Shown here: positions 17,002-26,747 of the stretch, piece after piece | How positions within the stretch are numbered: the stretch's first letter is position 1 | How the letters are laid out: each line of letters opens with the position of its first letter | Source of the DNA: Chitinophaga ginsengisoli | GTDB taxonomy: Bacteria; Bacteroidota; Bacteroidia; Chitinophagales; Chitinophagaceae | Assembly: GCF_003014595.1 (NCBI RefSeq) | Contig: NZ_PYGK01000004.1 | Location: 1 to 64,000, forward strand | DNA: 64,000 bases | Direction of reading: 5' to 3' | Made by a program: the position numbers and the translations under genes | Notes under the pieces: generated by a model | Seen by the model: the letters and a program-made list of their open reading frames with translations, nothing else | Databases searched by the model: none | What the model was told of the DNA's origin: nothing

Positions 17002-17571
17002 ATGAACAATATCGCTATATTTTGCGGATCTAATTTCGGAAATGATCCGATTTACACTAGTCTGACCAAGGAATTGGGCAATTGTATTGTAAAGAACAAG
17101 CTAAGGCTGATCTACGGCGGGGCTGCTGTCGGTTTGATGGGAGTAGTGGCCGACCAGGTATTATCATTGGGAGGAGAGGTGATTGGCGTATTGCCGGAAA
17201 AGATCTCCAATACCGAGATTGCGCACAAGCACCTCACCGAGTTGCATGTAGTGGCTACCATGCATGAGCGGAAGGCAATGATGGCGAATCTGGCCGATTG
17301 TTTTATAGCGATACCCGGTGGGATAGGCACCCTGGAAGAAATCATAGAAGTGTTCACCTGGGCGCAGTTGGGATTTCACAGTAAGCCTTGTGGCATCCTT
17401 AACGTGAACGGCTATTATGACAAGCTGCAGGAACTGTTGATGACGATGTGCGGCGCAGGATTTTTATCGGAATATCATATGAAGTCGCTGGTTTTTGATG
17501 ATGATCCGGAAAGGTTGCTGAATACTGTGTTGCAACAGAAGGTAGTTTATCAGCCGAAATGGGTGAAGTAA
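17002..17571 (+). CDS. LOG family protein (TIGR00730), nucleotide-ribohydrolase-like
   Basis: From ATG 17002 this is 189 residues with the LOG family Rossmann fold: IAIFCGSNFGNDP at the N-terminus, YGGAAVGLMGVVAD, and the catalytic pair MHERKAMMANLAD and PGGIGTLEEIIEVF. Family members are often cytokinin-riboside-5'-monophosphate phosphoribohydrolases or related nucleotide hydrolases. Bacterial ones are commonly mis-annotated as lysine decarboxylases. A longer frame reaches 16921 but adds 27 unconserved residues. A promoter-like CATCTTTG lies at 16856-16863. Confidence 0.9.
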   Translation: MNNIAIFCGSNFGNDPIYTSLTKELGNCIVKNKLRLIYGGAAVGLMGVVADQVLSLGGEVIGVLPEKISNTEIAHKHLTELHVVATMHERKAMMANLADCFIAIPGGIGTLEEIIEVFTWAQLGFHSKPCGILNVNGYYDKLQELLMTMCGAGFLSEYHMKSLVFDDDPERLLNTVLQQKVVYQPKWVK

Positions 17572-17587
17572 CAGCATATTTAGTCTT

Positions 17588-17893
17588 TCAGTTTGGGGAT
17601 TGGTTTAATGGCGTCATTTTAACAGATATAAGCTGTAACACAATGATGCAATACTGAACCATGTCGTGAAATTCATGTTTCACATCTGCTACAAAAAGGT
17701 GAACATGCTGTGTATCGATTCTTGCACGTTGATCTTCATTTAAAAAGAAACCGCCATCAAAGAGATTGCCGGGTAAAGGCAGGAGGGGAATATCCACTTC
17801 GATATCTTTACAGTCTTCAAGCATGGGGCATTCACTATACCGGATAAATATTCTTTTGCTGATGATCCGGATCACTTCATCCTTCTTCTTCAT
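17588..17893 (-). CDS. Hypothetical protein
   Basis: This 101-residue protein is not one I recognise. It begins MKKKDEVIRIISKRIFIRYS, has a CPMLEDCKDI pair of cysteines and an IDTQHVHLFVAD segment. No signal peptide or membrane helix is evident. It converges on the LOG gene with only 16 bases between them. It may be a lineage-specific cytosolic protein. Confidence 0.55.
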   Translation of the reverse strand: MKKKDEVIRIISKRIFIRYSECPMLEDCKDIEVDIPLLPLPGNLFDGGFFLNEDQRARIDTQHVHLFVADVKHEFHDMVQYCIIVLQLISVKMTPLNQSPN

Positions 17894-17996
17894 CTGATAG
17901 GTTTAGGTAATAATATTGTTTCTATGCAGGCAGATATAACATGTTCCTGGTCTGCATAAGCAGGAAAGAATGGCAGATCACATGTAAAGTCCTGGG

Positions 17997-18464
17997 TCAG
18001 GATTTATTTAACTGTTGCTCGATTTTTCTTTGCAGTTCCGCAATCTCAAGTGGTTTTTTAATAATATCGTTAACACCTTGACGTATATAATCCTCATGGG
18101 AATTAAAATCCTTCTCTACAATCGTGATAACCGGCATTTTTCCCCCTCGCTCCCGTATGCCTGTTAACAGTGCCAGAGGATCGGTTGACAATGCTATGGA
18201 ATAGATCACGAGATCAATTGATCTGGAAAGAGCCACCTTTAAGGTTTCCTCTGCATTGAGCGTAATTGTAACAGACACTCCGGTCCATTCAAGGTATTGC
18301 TTGAGCATCCTGGAGATGGCTATATTGTCTAAGGCAAGTAGCACGCGGGGCCCGGAAGGCTCTCCGAGGTCTTTTAAAAATGGGGGCCGGGGTATTGACG
18401 GGAATAGTTTAACGGGACTAGTCCACGTTCTCCGCCATTTAAGTGTCAGGAACATACGCAGCAT
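17997..18464 (-). CDS. Degenerate receiver-domain protein
   Basis: This 155-residue protein has a response-regulator receiver fold from about residue 41: VLLALDNIAISRMLKQYLEW, DLVIYSIALS, MPVITIVEK and VNDIIKKPLE. The usual phospho-acceptor Asp is replaced by Ser (S89). The acidic pocket keeps one Asp (D46), and the Lys-Pro pair (K137-P138) is intact. It is therefore probably a pseudo-receiver that works by protein contact rather than phosphorylation. The first 40 residues are basic, proline-rich and unlike any domain I know. No kinase gene is adjacent. Confidence 0.7.
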   Translation of the reverse strand: MLRMFLTLKWRRTWTSPVKLFPSIPRPPFLKDLGEPSGPRVLLALDNIAISRMLKQYLEWTGVSVTITLNAEETLKVALSRSIDLVIYSIALSTDPLALLTGIRERGGKMPVITIVEKDFNSHEDYIRQGVNDIIKKPLEIAELQRKIEQQLNKS

Positions 18465-18711
18465 TGTTTGATGAAAAAGGAAAGCTCTAAGTTGTTAAGG
18501 GTTATGATATTAAGAATTACCTCAAGAGAAATACAGGTCCCACCAAAGTTTCAACACTATCTATTATGCAATCTTGCCTGGAGCAAATATAAATTACTTA
18601 AATATTATTATTGATAATAGAAATAAAAAACTTACAAACATGTTGTTAAAATGTAATGGATAGGCATTTGCTTTTACTTTATGGAAGTAAAATAGTTCAG
18701 AATCTATTATA

Positions 18712-18987
18712 ATGGCGGCCAAGAAATCAGGATATGAAACAATTAAGATACTCATCGAAGGAGATCATATCAAACAGTTTGATCAGATATTCGATACTGT
18801 TTCCCGTACCAACATGGCGAAGGATCTGGGCATGAATTACCAGACGTTTGTCTACAGGTTAAACCGTCCTATTGCCTTTACATTGGAGCAGTTAATTGCC
18901 ATAGCTAATCTTATCGGTGTTGAACGCCGTGTCATTGTTGATCTCGTTATCAAGCAGGTAGATGCTAAAAAGAAGGGTAAGTCTTAG
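18712..18987 (+). CDS. Small HTH-like DNA-binding protein
   Basis: This 91-residue protein has a helix-turn-helix-like centre: VSRTNMAKDLGMNYQTFVYR followed by FTLEQLIAIANLIGVE, similar to XRE-type domains in which a loop separates the two DNA-contacting helices. It ends in a lysine-rich tail (KQVDAKKKGKS). It is likely a small transcriptional regulator with unknown target. It is flanked by convergent genes and has no operon partner. Confidence 0.6.
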   Translation: MAAKKSGYETIKILIEGDHIKQFDQIFDTVSRTNMAKDLGMNYQTFVYRLNRPIAFTLEQLIAIANLIGVERRVIVDLVIKQVDAKKKGKS

Positions 18988-19014
18988 TTTCCCCGGAGAT
19001 CCCTTTGCCTGATC

Positions 19015-20349
19015 CTACTCAGCAATAAGTTCCAGCGCACGAGCCATTAACACATCTTTGCCCATCAAAACATCTCCTATAGCAGGGAGGATTGGATACG
19101 CAGGTATGATACCATGTCCATCGTTGTTTCCATTGGTGATTTGAAACGTAGTGGTGGAAATAAAACCTCTTATATGTGTGTTAGGAAGTGAGATTTCTGT
19201 AGGATCGCCGCTGATGATATGCTTATTACCCCCTGTTTCTTCTCCTATGAAGACGGCTCTTTTATCCCTTTCCAGACAGGCACTTACAATGGCGGTATTG
19301 GAAAAACTACCACCGTTAATGAGCACAAATAACTTTCCGGTAAAATGATTGGTTTTAGGCTGAATGACTCTCGATTCTTCCCCGTTCAATAGGTATCTGG
19401 CCGGGTTGAGTAACAAATAGGACAAGAGGTAACGCCCTGGTTCAAAATCTCCACCCTGGTTATCGCGTAAGTCCAGGATAAGGTTGGTGGTCTGATCGCG
19501 TTTTAATACTGTAAAGACGCTATCTATCAGCGCTGTATAGTCTTGCTTATAACGTGATTGAAGCAAGTCTGGGTCGAAACTTTTAATAGTAAGAATGGCA
19601 GTAGTCCCATCTTTAATTTTTTCCAGTGTAATTCCACGATCTGTTGTAACAGGATAGCGGCTTTGATGGATGAACTTTATACTGTCCTTTGTCAAGGCTG
19701 TTATCTGCTTTTTTTGAAGCTCTCCTTTCTGGTTCCTTAGTTCAAGGAAGAATTGAGCAGGGAGGCCGTAAGCAAAACTATAATAAGCAGCGAAATAATG
19801 ATTCAATATCCAGATAGGGTAGGTTTGGTTGTATCCATCCCTGATTTGCCGTTTTAACAGTTGTGACATGATGGTATCTATCCCTTCTCCATTAATCCTT
19901 ACAATCTCTTCTCCTTTTTCAATGCTGCTGTCAGCTGAGTTATTTTCAACAATATGAAGCTTTCCATTTAGGTAAGTCAGGGTGAAAGGAAGGAATCTGC
20001 CCTTTTTGTTGTTATGGTCAGTTGTCGCCTCACTGGGTAAAAGCATGGTATGTCCGTCACCAATCTTAGCATGCAGCAGGGTAATTAAACGAAAAAATCT
20101 TTGCTCATCCATCGGTCTGTCAATGGAATGGTAAAGACTGTCAAAAAAAATATTAAGCGCAGGTTTGGATGTATAACGGTAGAGTCCCGGATGTATTTTT
20201 TCCAATTTTCTTTTCAGAAACTGTAGATCAGCTTTTAACTCATTTTGATTGTAAATCCGGTTTGTGGCTGATAATTGCGTTTGTCCGAGGACAGCAACAG
20301 GGCTGAAAAGTAACAACAGCGGCAGGCAGATCAGAGGGATTCGTGGCAT
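19015..20349 (-). CDS. S41 family peptidase, exported
   Basis: This 444-residue protein carries an N-terminal signal peptide (LPLLLLFSPVAVLGQTQ). An N-terminal helical part is followed by an S41 (tail-specific/tricorn-like) protease domain: LILDLRDNQGGD, then KLFVLINGGSFSNTAIVSA with the likely catalytic Ser in GGSFSN, and FIGEETGG. Related Bacteroidota proteins sit in the periplasm and degrade or process peptides; the substrate is unknown. It is transcribed away from accA, and its start lies upstream of tRNA-Asp copy 2 on the same strand. Confidence 0.85.
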   Translation of the reverse strand: MPRIPLICLPLLLLFSPVAVLGQTQLSATNRIYNQNELKADLQFLKRKLEKIHPGLYRYTSKPALNIFFDSLYHSIDRPMDEQRFFRLITLLHAKIGDGHTMLLPSEATTDHNNKKGRFLPFTLTYLNGKLHIVENNSADSSIEKGEEIVRINGEGIDTIMSQLLKRQIRDGYNQTYPIWILNHYFAAYYSFAYGLPAQFFLELRNQKGELQKKQITALTKDSIKFIHQSRYPVTTDRGITLEKIKDGTTAILTIKSFDPDLLQSRYKQDYTALIDSVFTVLKRDQTTNLILDLRDNQGGDFEPGRYLLSYLLLNPARYLLNGEESRVIQPKTNHFTGKLFVLINGGSFSNTAIVSACLERDKRAVFIGEETGGNKHIISGDPTEISLPNTHIRGFISTTTFQITNGNNDGHGIIPAYPILPAIGDVLMGKDVLMARALELIAE

Positions 20350-20391
20350 ATCTAAAAGGGCATCAGGGTAAAAGCAGAGAGTTGTATAAAA

Positions 20392-20424
20392 CGAAAAAAT
20401 CCGCTGCTATAGCGGATTTTTTCG
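20392..20424 (-). terminator. Terminator of tRNA-Asp copy 2
   Basis: A perfect 14-bp stem (CGAAAAAATCCGCT with AGCGGATTTTTTCG) around GCTAT, with A and T runs making it bidirectional. It ends the tRNA-Asp transcript. Confidence 0.8.
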
Positions 20425-20431
20425 TTCCTTG

Positions 20432-20505
20432 CGGACCAGACGGGACTCGAACCCGCGACCTCCGCCGTGACAGGGCGGCATTCTAACCAACTGAACTACT
20501 GATCC
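20432..20505 (-). tRNA. tRNA-Asp (GTC), copy 2
   Basis: The body sequence is identical to copy 1, with anticodon GTC. After discriminator G73 the minus strand reads CAA rather than CCA, so CCA is not encoded and must be added. Its flanks differ completely from copy 1. Confidence 0.95.
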
Positions 20506-20623
20506 TTCCCTTGTTTTCGGGGCAGCAAAGATAGGAACAAAGCCATCAATTATGCAAATCTTTTTTAAAAAATATTTTAGCGTTTATCTTTACATCGTTC
20601 TTTAACCAATTTTATACATAAAT

Positions 20624-21577
20624 ATGCAATTCCTGGATTTTGAGAAACCTATTGAGGACCTGTATGATCAGTTGGAAAAACTGAAAGAGAATGGAGCAAA
20701 GTCAGGTGTAGACGTTACCGCCACTGTAAAGGAGTACGAGCAGAAGATTGCCGCTACCCGCCTGGAAGTATACGAGCACCTTACCAGTTACCAGAAGGTA
20801 CTGCTCAGCAGGCATCCTGATAGGCCCTATACCCTGGCGTACATTGAGAAAATGTGTACCAATTTCGTGGAGCTGCATGGCGACAGGAATGTGAAGGATG
20901 ATAAGGCCATGGTCGGTGGTTTTGCTGAACTGGATGGAGAAACCGTCATGTTCATTGGTCAGCAGAAGGGTATCAATACCAAAATGCGCCAGATCCGCAA
21001 CTTCGGTATGGCGAACCCAGAAGGTTACAGAAAGGCGCTGCGCCTGATGAAACTGGCTGAAAAGTTCAATAAGCCTATTGTTACCCTGATAGATACTCCC
21101 GGTGCTTATCCTGGTCTCGAAGCGGAAGAGCGCGGACAAGGTGAAGCAATTGCCCGTAACATATTCGAAATGGTGAAGCTGCGGGTGCCCGTGATCTGCA
21201 TCATTATCGGGGAAGGTGCTTCTGGTGGAGCGCTGGGTATCGGTATCGGCGACAGGATCCTGATGCTGGAAAACAGCTGGTATACAGTGATCTCTCCTGA
21301 AAACTGTTCTACTATCCTCTGGCGTAGCTGGAACTTTAAGGAAAAGGCAGCAGAAGAACTGAAGCTGACATCAGACCATATGAGCCGGTTTGGCCTGGTA
21401 GATGGCGTTATCAAAGAGCCACTGGGCGGTGCGCATGTGAATCAGGACGAAATGGCATCAATTCTGAAAAAGGCCATCAAAGACACCCTGGCAGAACTGA
21501 AAAAGATCGATGCTGATACCCGTATCGAGCAACGTATCGATAAGTTCAGCAACATGGGATTTTTCGACGAACGCTAA
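20624..21577 (+). CDS. accA: Acetyl-CoA carboxylase carboxyltransferase subunit alpha
   Basis: This 317-residue AccA is full length. It has the family N-terminus ([20 protein letters not shown]), [12 protein letters not shown], the crotonase-fold core [20 protein letters not shown], and the oxyanion region [19 protein letters not shown]. With AccD it transfers carboxyl from biotin-BCCP to acetyl-CoA, making malonyl-CoA for fatty-acid synthesis. A -7-like TATCTTTA lies at 20585-20592. accD is not nearby. Confidence 0.97.
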   Translation: MQFLDFEKPIEDLYDQLEKLKENGAKSGVDVTATVKEYEQKIAATRLEVYEHLTSYQKVLLSRHPDRPYTLAYIEKMCTNFVELHGDRNVKDDKAMVGGFAELDGETVMFIGQQKGINTKMRQIRNFGMANPEGYRKALRLMKLAEKFNKPIVTLIDTPGAYPGLEAEERGQGEAIARNIFEMVKLRVPVICIIIGEGASGGALGIGIGDRILMLENSWYTVISPENCSTILWRSWNFKEKAAEELKLTSDHMSRFGLVDGVIKEPLGGAHVNQDEMASILKKAIKDTLAELKKIDADTRIEQRIDKFSNMGFFDER

Positions 21578-21583
21578 AATTAT

Positions 21584-21616
21584 TTTGTCATATACCATTC
21601 CAAATTGTCATCTTTG
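21584..21616 (+). promoter_or_regulatory. Promoter of dapA (TTTG-N21-CATCTTTG)
   Basis: TTTG at 21584-21587 and CATCTTTG at 21609-21616 fit the Bacteroidota -33/-7 pattern with 21-base spacing. Transcription would begin near 21622. Confidence 0.55.
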
Positions 21617-21678
21617 CACCACCTTTAGATGGATAAAGAGGGCGATTTGGAATTTGTTATCTGGAATTTTCACAAAAT

Positions 21679-22557
21679 ATGGAACAATTGAGAGGCACCG
21701 GTGTAGCACTGGTTACGCCCTTTAAAAAAGACGAAAGCATCGACTGGAATGCTTTGGAAAAAGTGATTGATCATGTGATTTCCGGCGGGGTTGACTATGT
21801 AGTATCCCTGGGGACGACCGGAGAAACTCCTACACTAAGCGCAGAAGAGAAGCTGGACATTATAAAGTTCACCTTCGAAAAGGTAAATAAGCGCGTACCG
21901 GTGGTAATAGGTATTGGTGACTACAATACCCGCGATGTTGTCAAGCGGTTGGAATCCTGCCCGCTGGATCAGGCTGCAGCGGTATTGAGCGTTGCGCCTT
22001 ACTACAGCAAGCCAAGCCAGGAAGGGTTGTTCCAACATTACAAAGCAGTAGCAGCTGCCTCTCCAAAACCGATCATCCTCTATAATGTACCAGGCAGGAC
22101 TGGCCGTAATATGACAGCGCAGACTACCTTGAGGCTGGCAAATGAAGTGCCTAACATCGTTGCCATGAAGGAAGCCAGCGGAGATATGATACAGTGCATG
22201 CAGATCATCAAGGATAAGCCGAAAGGTTTCCTGGTGGTGAGTGGCGATGACGCATTGGCATTCCCTCAGATCGCTACCGGTATGGATGGTCTGATCTCTG
22301 TTGCCGCCAACTATTTTGCGAAAGACACAGCGGCAATGGTGAAGGCTGCGCTGGCAAATGATATTCCTACAGCTCGTGAACTGCATTACAAATTGCAGGA
22401 CTCATTTGATCTGATGTTTGAAGAAAACAATCCTGCCGGCGTAAAAGCATTTATGGCAGAAGCAGGTCTTATTGAGAATGTTTTCCGCCTGCCGGTGGTG
22501 CCGGTAAGCGCCGGATTGCATAGCCGCATAGCTGCTTTCAGGAAAAATTACAAGTAA
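21679..22557 (+). CDS. dapA: 4-hydroxy-tetrahydrodipicolinate synthase
   Basis: This 292-residue DapA has the N-terminus LRGTGVALVTPF, the GTTGETPTLS substrate motif, and the Schiff-base lysine K164 in IVAMKEASGD. It condenses pyruvate and aspartate semialdehyde in the lysine/diaminopimelate pathway. A 20-codon reading frame (ATG 21629) overlaps its start codon, which could affect translation. It lies about 100 bases after accA with its own promoter. Confidence 0.96.
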   Translation: MEQLRGTGVALVTPFKKDESIDWNALEKVIDHVISGGVDYVVSLGTTGETPTLSAEEKLDIIKFTFEKVNKRVPVVIGIGDYNTRDVVKRLESCPLDQAAAVLSVAPYYSKPSQEGLFQHYKAVAAASPKPIILYNVPGRTGRNMTAQTTLRLANEVPNIVAMKEASGDMIQCMQIIKDKPKGFLVVSGDDALAFPQIATGMDGLISVAANYFAKDTAAMVKAALANDIPTARELHYKLQDSFDLMFEENNPAGVKAFMAEAGLIENVFRLPVVPVSAGLHSRIAAFRKNYK

Positions 22558-22581
22558 AACCAGGTATTGGTAAGAAATAAT

Positions 22582-22620
22582 GATCCCCGTTCTGCTGAGC
22601 AGGACGGGGATCTGTATTTT
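22582..22620. terminator. Bidirectional terminator, dapA/rnz
   Basis: GATCCCCGT (22582-22590) pairs with ACGGGGATC (22603-22611), with further partial pairing inside. It lies between the convergent dapA and rnz genes. Confidence 0.65.
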
Positions 22621-22629
22621 AAGCGGTGG

Positions 22630-23538
22630 TTAAATGATAAAGGTAGCCCCTTCGGTGGCCACATCGGAATTGGGGAATATCTCCCGGCATTCCTCTTCAA
22701 AGCATGTCAGGTCTGTGTACTTGGAAGAAAAGTGTCCGACTATCAGGCGGTGGGCATGGGCCTTTAATGCCAGGGTGGCTGCCTGTACGGTGGTGCTGTG
22801 AAACCGTTCTGCCGCTCTTTCCGCCAGGGCATGTAAATATGTCGTTTCATGGTAGACCAGATCTGCGTTGTGGGCAAACCGGACCAGTTCCTCAGAATAC
22901 GCCGTATCGGCATAGAAAACATACTTTTTCTCTCTGGGAGGAGGCAGGGTCACCCAGTCATTTTTAACCAGAAATCCGTCTTTCCGTTGATAGTCAGCTC
23001 CCTCCTGGAGTTTTGAATAGTAAGCTGCCGGTATCTCATACACTTTGGCCTGCTCGGGGAGGAGCTTGCGTTTCCGTTTCTGCATTTCGAATATAAACCC
23101 ATAGCAGGGAATACGGTGTATGGTAGGAAAGAAGCTGACATTCAGGTCCTTATCGCTCAGGATGAGTCCCTGGTTCTCTTCCAGCAGGGGTACAAACTGC
23201 AGTTCAAACTGGAATATGGTACCGGAACATTGCATTTGCAGCTGGATAATAGCCTCCAGCTCGGGCGGGGCGAATATAGTCAATGGCTCCTTCCGGCCAA
23301 GGAGATTTAAGCTGTTTAAAAGGCCAATAAGGCCGAAATAATGATCTCCGTGAAGATGACTGATGAAGATGTATCTCAGGCGGCTGCTTTTGATCTTATA
23401 GCGCGCAAATTGCAATTGTGTTCCTTCTCCGCAATCAACCAGTATCAGCTGATCATTACAAGTGATAATCTGAGCTGTTGGATGTCTTTCTAGCGTGGGG
23501 AGAGCCGAATTGTTGCCTAAAATGGTGACTGCAAACAT
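22630..23538 (-). CDS. rnz: Ribonuclease Z (tRNA 3' processing)
   Basis: This 302-residue short-form RNase Z has the metallo-beta-lactamase signature SHLHGDHYFG (H61, H63, D65, H66), the N-terminal LGNNSALPTLERHP, and the later metal ligands in YADTAYSEELVRFAHNADLV and VGHFSSKY. It cuts tRNA precursors after the discriminator base when CCA is not encoded, which fits tRNA-Asp copy 2 here. Confidence 0.93.
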   Translation of the reverse strand: MFAVTILGNNSALPTLERHPTAQIITCNDQLILVDCGEGTQLQFARYKIKSSRLRYIFISHLHGDHYFGLIGLLNSLNLLGRKEPLTIFAPPELEAIIQLQMQCSGTIFQFELQFVPLLEENQGLILSDKDLNVSFFPTIHRIPCYGFIFEMQKRKRKLLPEQAKVYEIPAAYYSKLQEGADYQRKDGFLVKNDWVTLPPPREKKYVFYADTAYSEELVRFAHNADLVYHETTYLHALAERAAERFHSTTVQAATLALKAHAHRLIVGHFSSKYTDLTCFEEECREIFPNSDVATEGATFII

Positions 23539-23642
23539 GAACGAAAATAAATAATTACTAAAATCGCCTATTTATTCCGGGAGATGGAATGTATTTCCAC
23601 ATTACGGAAAAATATGGCACCAATATGTGAGTAGTGAAAGAA

Positions 23643-24023
23643 TTATTCTTCATCCTGCATCAGTTCTCTCTCATAATCTTCCATCATTACGAGGTCAATA
23701 GCCTCTAACATAGTAGGAGCAAGGTTATAGACTGTTTCGTCCGCTGCTTTAATCTCATTTGTTAAAGTGCTGTTAAGGCCGGTAAGTGCACATGACATTC
23801 CGCCGTTATATAGCTGATGGTATACTGTTAAAATGGCTTCCAGCCCTGCATGATCGGCTTTTTCCACTAATGCCATGTCCAGTATAAGGTTGCGGCCTTC
23901 CAGATCTGGTAATTCCGACACCTCTTTAGTAAACCTGGCTGACAAATTAGCATCCAGAGTGGTAATTTGAGGCTGTACAATCAATATTTTTTCTTTGGTA
24001 TCAATTTTGAATTCCATAAGCAA
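23643..24023 (-). CDS. STAS-domain anti-sigma factor antagonist
   Basis: This 126-residue protein is a STAS domain: the IDTKEKILIVQPQITTLDAN strand pattern, then NLILDMALVEKADHAGLEAI. The usual phosphorylatable Ser of the loop (DxSGL) is here an Ala-Asp-His pattern (KADHAGLEAI), so regulation by serine phosphorylation may be lost. The acidic tail ends LMQDEE. Initiation at ATG 24023 or ATG 24017 (MEFKID) is equally possible. It lies divergent from clpC; a role in general stress control is inferred. Confidence 0.75.
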   Translation of the reverse strand: MLMEFKIDTKEKILIVQPQITTLDANLSARFTKEVSELPDLEGRNLILDMALVEKADHAGLEAILTVYHQLYNGGMSCALTGLNSTLTNEIKAADETVYNLAPTMLEAIDLVMMEDYERELMQDEE

Positions 24024-24212
24024 GATTTTCTTTTATAAGTTAGTAGATAAGTAATCGGGAATCCTGCCAAATAACAGCCTTCTTTCTTACTTCACCGGCC
24101 TTAATTGTATACTTATACTATTAAAGTGTTAGGGTAAAGGTAAATCAAAATTATTTGCTAATATTGTATAAGCAAGTCCCCGTAAGGGTTTTAATAATTT
24201 AATATTCTCACA

Positions 24213-26747
24213 ATGGACCAGAATTTTTCACCGCAAGTAAAGGAGATCATTTCGTTTAGCAGAGAGGAAGCTTTACGCTTGGGGAATGATTTCATCGGCA
24301 CAGAGCACCTGCTGCTAGGCATAATTCGAGAAGGGGAAGGGACAGCTGTTAAAATTCTGCAGGCTTTAAATGTAGACCTTTATGAATTGCGTAAGGAGGT
24401 TGAATTGGCCGTAAAAGATAAAACAGGAAAAAATATCGCCAACATCAACAGTCTACCGCTTACAAGGCAGGCGGAAAAGGTAATACGCGTTACCGTGCTC
24501 GAAGCGAAGGCCCTGAAAAGCCCGACAGTTGAAACCGAGCACTTAATGCTTTCGATCCTCAAGAATAAAGAAAACGTTTGTACACAAATCTTACAACAGT
24601 TTGACGTGGATTACGACACTTTTAAAAACGAACTGGGCTTCGTAAAATCTGCTGATCCCAAAGCGGAGTTTGATGATCCTGGAGAAGAGGAATTTGAAGA
24701 TGAGCGTAAAAGCTTTGCCTCCAAGGCCAAACAGACAAATACGAAGTCTAAGACCCCGGTGCTGGACAATTTCGGCAGGGACATTACCAAGCTGGCCGAG
24801 AGTGGCAGCCTTGACCCCATAGTGGGTCGCGAGCAGGAAATTGAGCGTGTATCGCAGATATTGTCCCGCCGTAAAAAGAACAATCCGATCCTCATCGGGG
24901 AACCGGGCGTTGGTAAGACAGCTATCGTGGAAGGCCTCGCACTGCGTATCGTGCAGCGTAAGGTATCCCGCGTACTGTTCGATAAACGTGTGGTAAGCCT
25001 CGATCTGGCAGCCCTCGTGGCAGGTACCAAGTACCGCGGACAGTTCGAAGAAAGGATGAAAGCCATCATGAATGAGCTGGAAAAGAATCGCGACGTAATA
25101 CTTTTCATAGATGAGATCCACACCATCGTAGGTGCTGGCGGCGCTTCAGGTTCCCTGGATGCTTCCAATATCTTCAAGCCTGCTCTGGCACGTGGAGAAC
25201 TCCAATGCATCGGTGCCTCCACCCTGGATGAGTACAGGATGTATATCGAGAAAGACGGTGCATTAGACCGCCGTTTCCAGAAAGTAATGGTAGATCCTCC
25301 AACCGTGGATGAAACTATTCAGATCCTGAATAACATCAAACCACGCTACGAAGAATACCATAACGTAAGTTATTCCGATGATGCAATTGAAGCGTGCGTT
25401 AAACTTAGCGATCGCTATATGACAGACCGTCTCCTGCCTGACAAGGCTATCGACGTACTGGATGAAGTGGGCGCAAGAGTGCACCTCAAAAACATCAACG
25501 TACCTCAGAATATCCTCGACCTGGAAAAACAGATCGAAGATATCAAGCAGGAAAAAAACAAAGTAGTAAAGAGCCAGCGTTTTGAAGAAGCTGCTGCGCT
25601 GCGTGATACAGAGAAGAAACTGGGAGAAGACCTGGAGCGTGCAAAGAACGTGTGGGAAGAAGAAGTGAAGCATAAACGCTACCCGATCGATGAAGAAGCA
25701 ATCGCAGAAGTAGTAAGCATGATGACAGGTATTCCTGTTAAACGTATGGTACAGGCTGAAACTGAAAAGCTCCGCCGCATGGGTGAAGACCTGAAGGGCG
25801 CTGTAGTTGGACAGGATGAAGCAATCACCAAAGTGACCAAAGCGATTCAGCGTAACAGGGTAGGGTTGAAAGATCCTAAGAAACCAATCGGTACATTCAT
25901 CTTCCTCGGACCTACCGGGGTTGGTAAAACCGAGCTGGCAAAATCCCTCGCACGTTATATGTTCGACTCTGAAGATAGCCTGGTGCGTATCGACATGAGT
26001 GAATATATGGAGAAGTTCTCTGTAAGCCGACTGATTGGTGCGCCTCCGGGATATGTAGGTTATGAAGAAGGTGGTCAGCTGACTGAAAAAGTTCGCCGTA
26101 AACCTTACTCTGTAATCCTCCTGGATGAAATTGAAAAAGCACACCCTGATATTTACAATATCCTGTTACAGGTATTGGATGATGGTATCCTGACTGATGG
26201 TCTGGGCCGTAAGGTAGACTTCAAGAATACACTCATCATCATGACCTCTAACATCGGTGTTCGTCAGTTGAAAGACTTCGGTGCAGGTGTTGGTTTCACT
26301 ACCAGCGCAAAAGCAACCAGCGAAGAAGACAATACCAAATCAGTGATTGAAAAAGCACTGAAACGTACCTTCTCACCTGAGTTCCTGAACCGTATTGACG
26401 ATGTGATCATATTCAACTCGCTGAGCAAAGAGCATATCTATACTATCATAGATATCACTATGCAGAGCGTGCTGAAACGCCTGAACAACCTGGGCTTCAG
26501 CCTGGAACTGACAGACGAGGCCAAAGGCTTCCTGGCAGAGAAAGGTTACGATCAGCAGTTCGGTGCCCGTCCGCTGCACAGAGCCATCCAGAAATACCTG
26601 GAAGATCCTCTGGCTGAGGAAATACTGAATATGAACATTCATAACGGAGATGTATTGCTGGCAGATCTTGACAAGGAAAATCAGAAACTGATCTTCACTT
26701 TAAAGAACTCTCCAAAGAGCAATAAATCCGAAAAATCAGAAGCATAA
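24213..26747 (+). CDS. clpC: ATP-dependent Clp protease ATP-binding subunit ClpC
   Basis: This 844-residue AAA+ unfoldase has a double Clp N-domain (residues about 1-150, beginning [20 protein letters not shown]), D1 with Walker A GEPGVGKT near 229-236, and a middle domain with a UVR-like coil ([15 protein letters not shown]). D2 has Walker A GPTGVGKT near 568-575, and a [10 protein letters not shown] region contains the ClpP-binding type loop. It unfolds substrates for ClpP. A strong terminator follows directly. Confidence 0.96.
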   Translation: MDQNFSPQVKEIISFSREEALRLGNDFIGTEHLLLGIIREGEGTAVKILQALNVDLYELRKEVELAVKDKTGKNIANINSLPLTRQAEKVIRVTVLEAKALKSPTVETEHLMLSILKNKENVCTQILQQFDVDYDTFKNELGFVKSADPKAEFDDPGEEEFEDERKSFASKAKQTNTKSKTPVLDNFGRDITKLAESGSLDPIVGREQEIERVSQILSRRKKNNPILIGEPGVGKTAIVEGLALRIVQRKVSRVLFDKRVVSLDLAALVAGTKYRGQFEERMKAIMNELEKNRDVILFIDEIHTIVGAGGASGSLDASNIFKPALARGELQCIGASTLDEYRMYIEKDGALDRRFQKVMVDPPTVDETIQILNNIKPRYEEYHNVSYSDDAIEACVKLSDRYMTDRLLPDKAIDVLDEVGARVHLKNINVPQNILDLEKQIEDIKQEKNKVVKSQRFEEAAALRDTEKKLGEDLERAKNVWEEEVKHKRYPIDEEAIAEVVSMMTGIPVKRMVQAETEKLRRMGEDLKGAVVGQDEAITKVTKAIQRNRVGLKDPKKPIGTFIFLGPTGVGKTELAKSLARYMFDSEDSLVRIDMSEYMEKFSVSRLIGAPPGYVGYEEGGQLTEKVRRKPYSVILLDEIEKAHPDIYNILLQVLDDGILTDGLGRKVDFKNTLIIMTSNIGVRQLKDFGAGVGFTTSAKATSEEDNTKSVIEKALKRTFSPEFLNRIDDVIIFNSLSKEHIYTIIDITMQSVLKRLNNLGFSLELTDEAKGFLAEKGYDQQFGARPLHRAIQKYLEDPLAEEILNMNIHNGDVLLADLDKENQKLIFTLKNSPKSNKSEKSEA

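Noticed and set aside
16790..20432. A small mobile element between the two tRNA-Asp copies
   Set aside because: The interval holds no recombinase and ordinary chromosomal genes. The tRNA duplication alone does not show mobility.
25263..26144. 293-codon frame opposite clpC
   Set aside because: Mirror of a strongly coding gene; aromatic-rich and without family character. Similar shadows opposite rpsA (42011-42811), pyrG (50684-51442), ispH (39075-40046) and the PorW/SprE-like gene (59396-60322) were dropped for the same reason.
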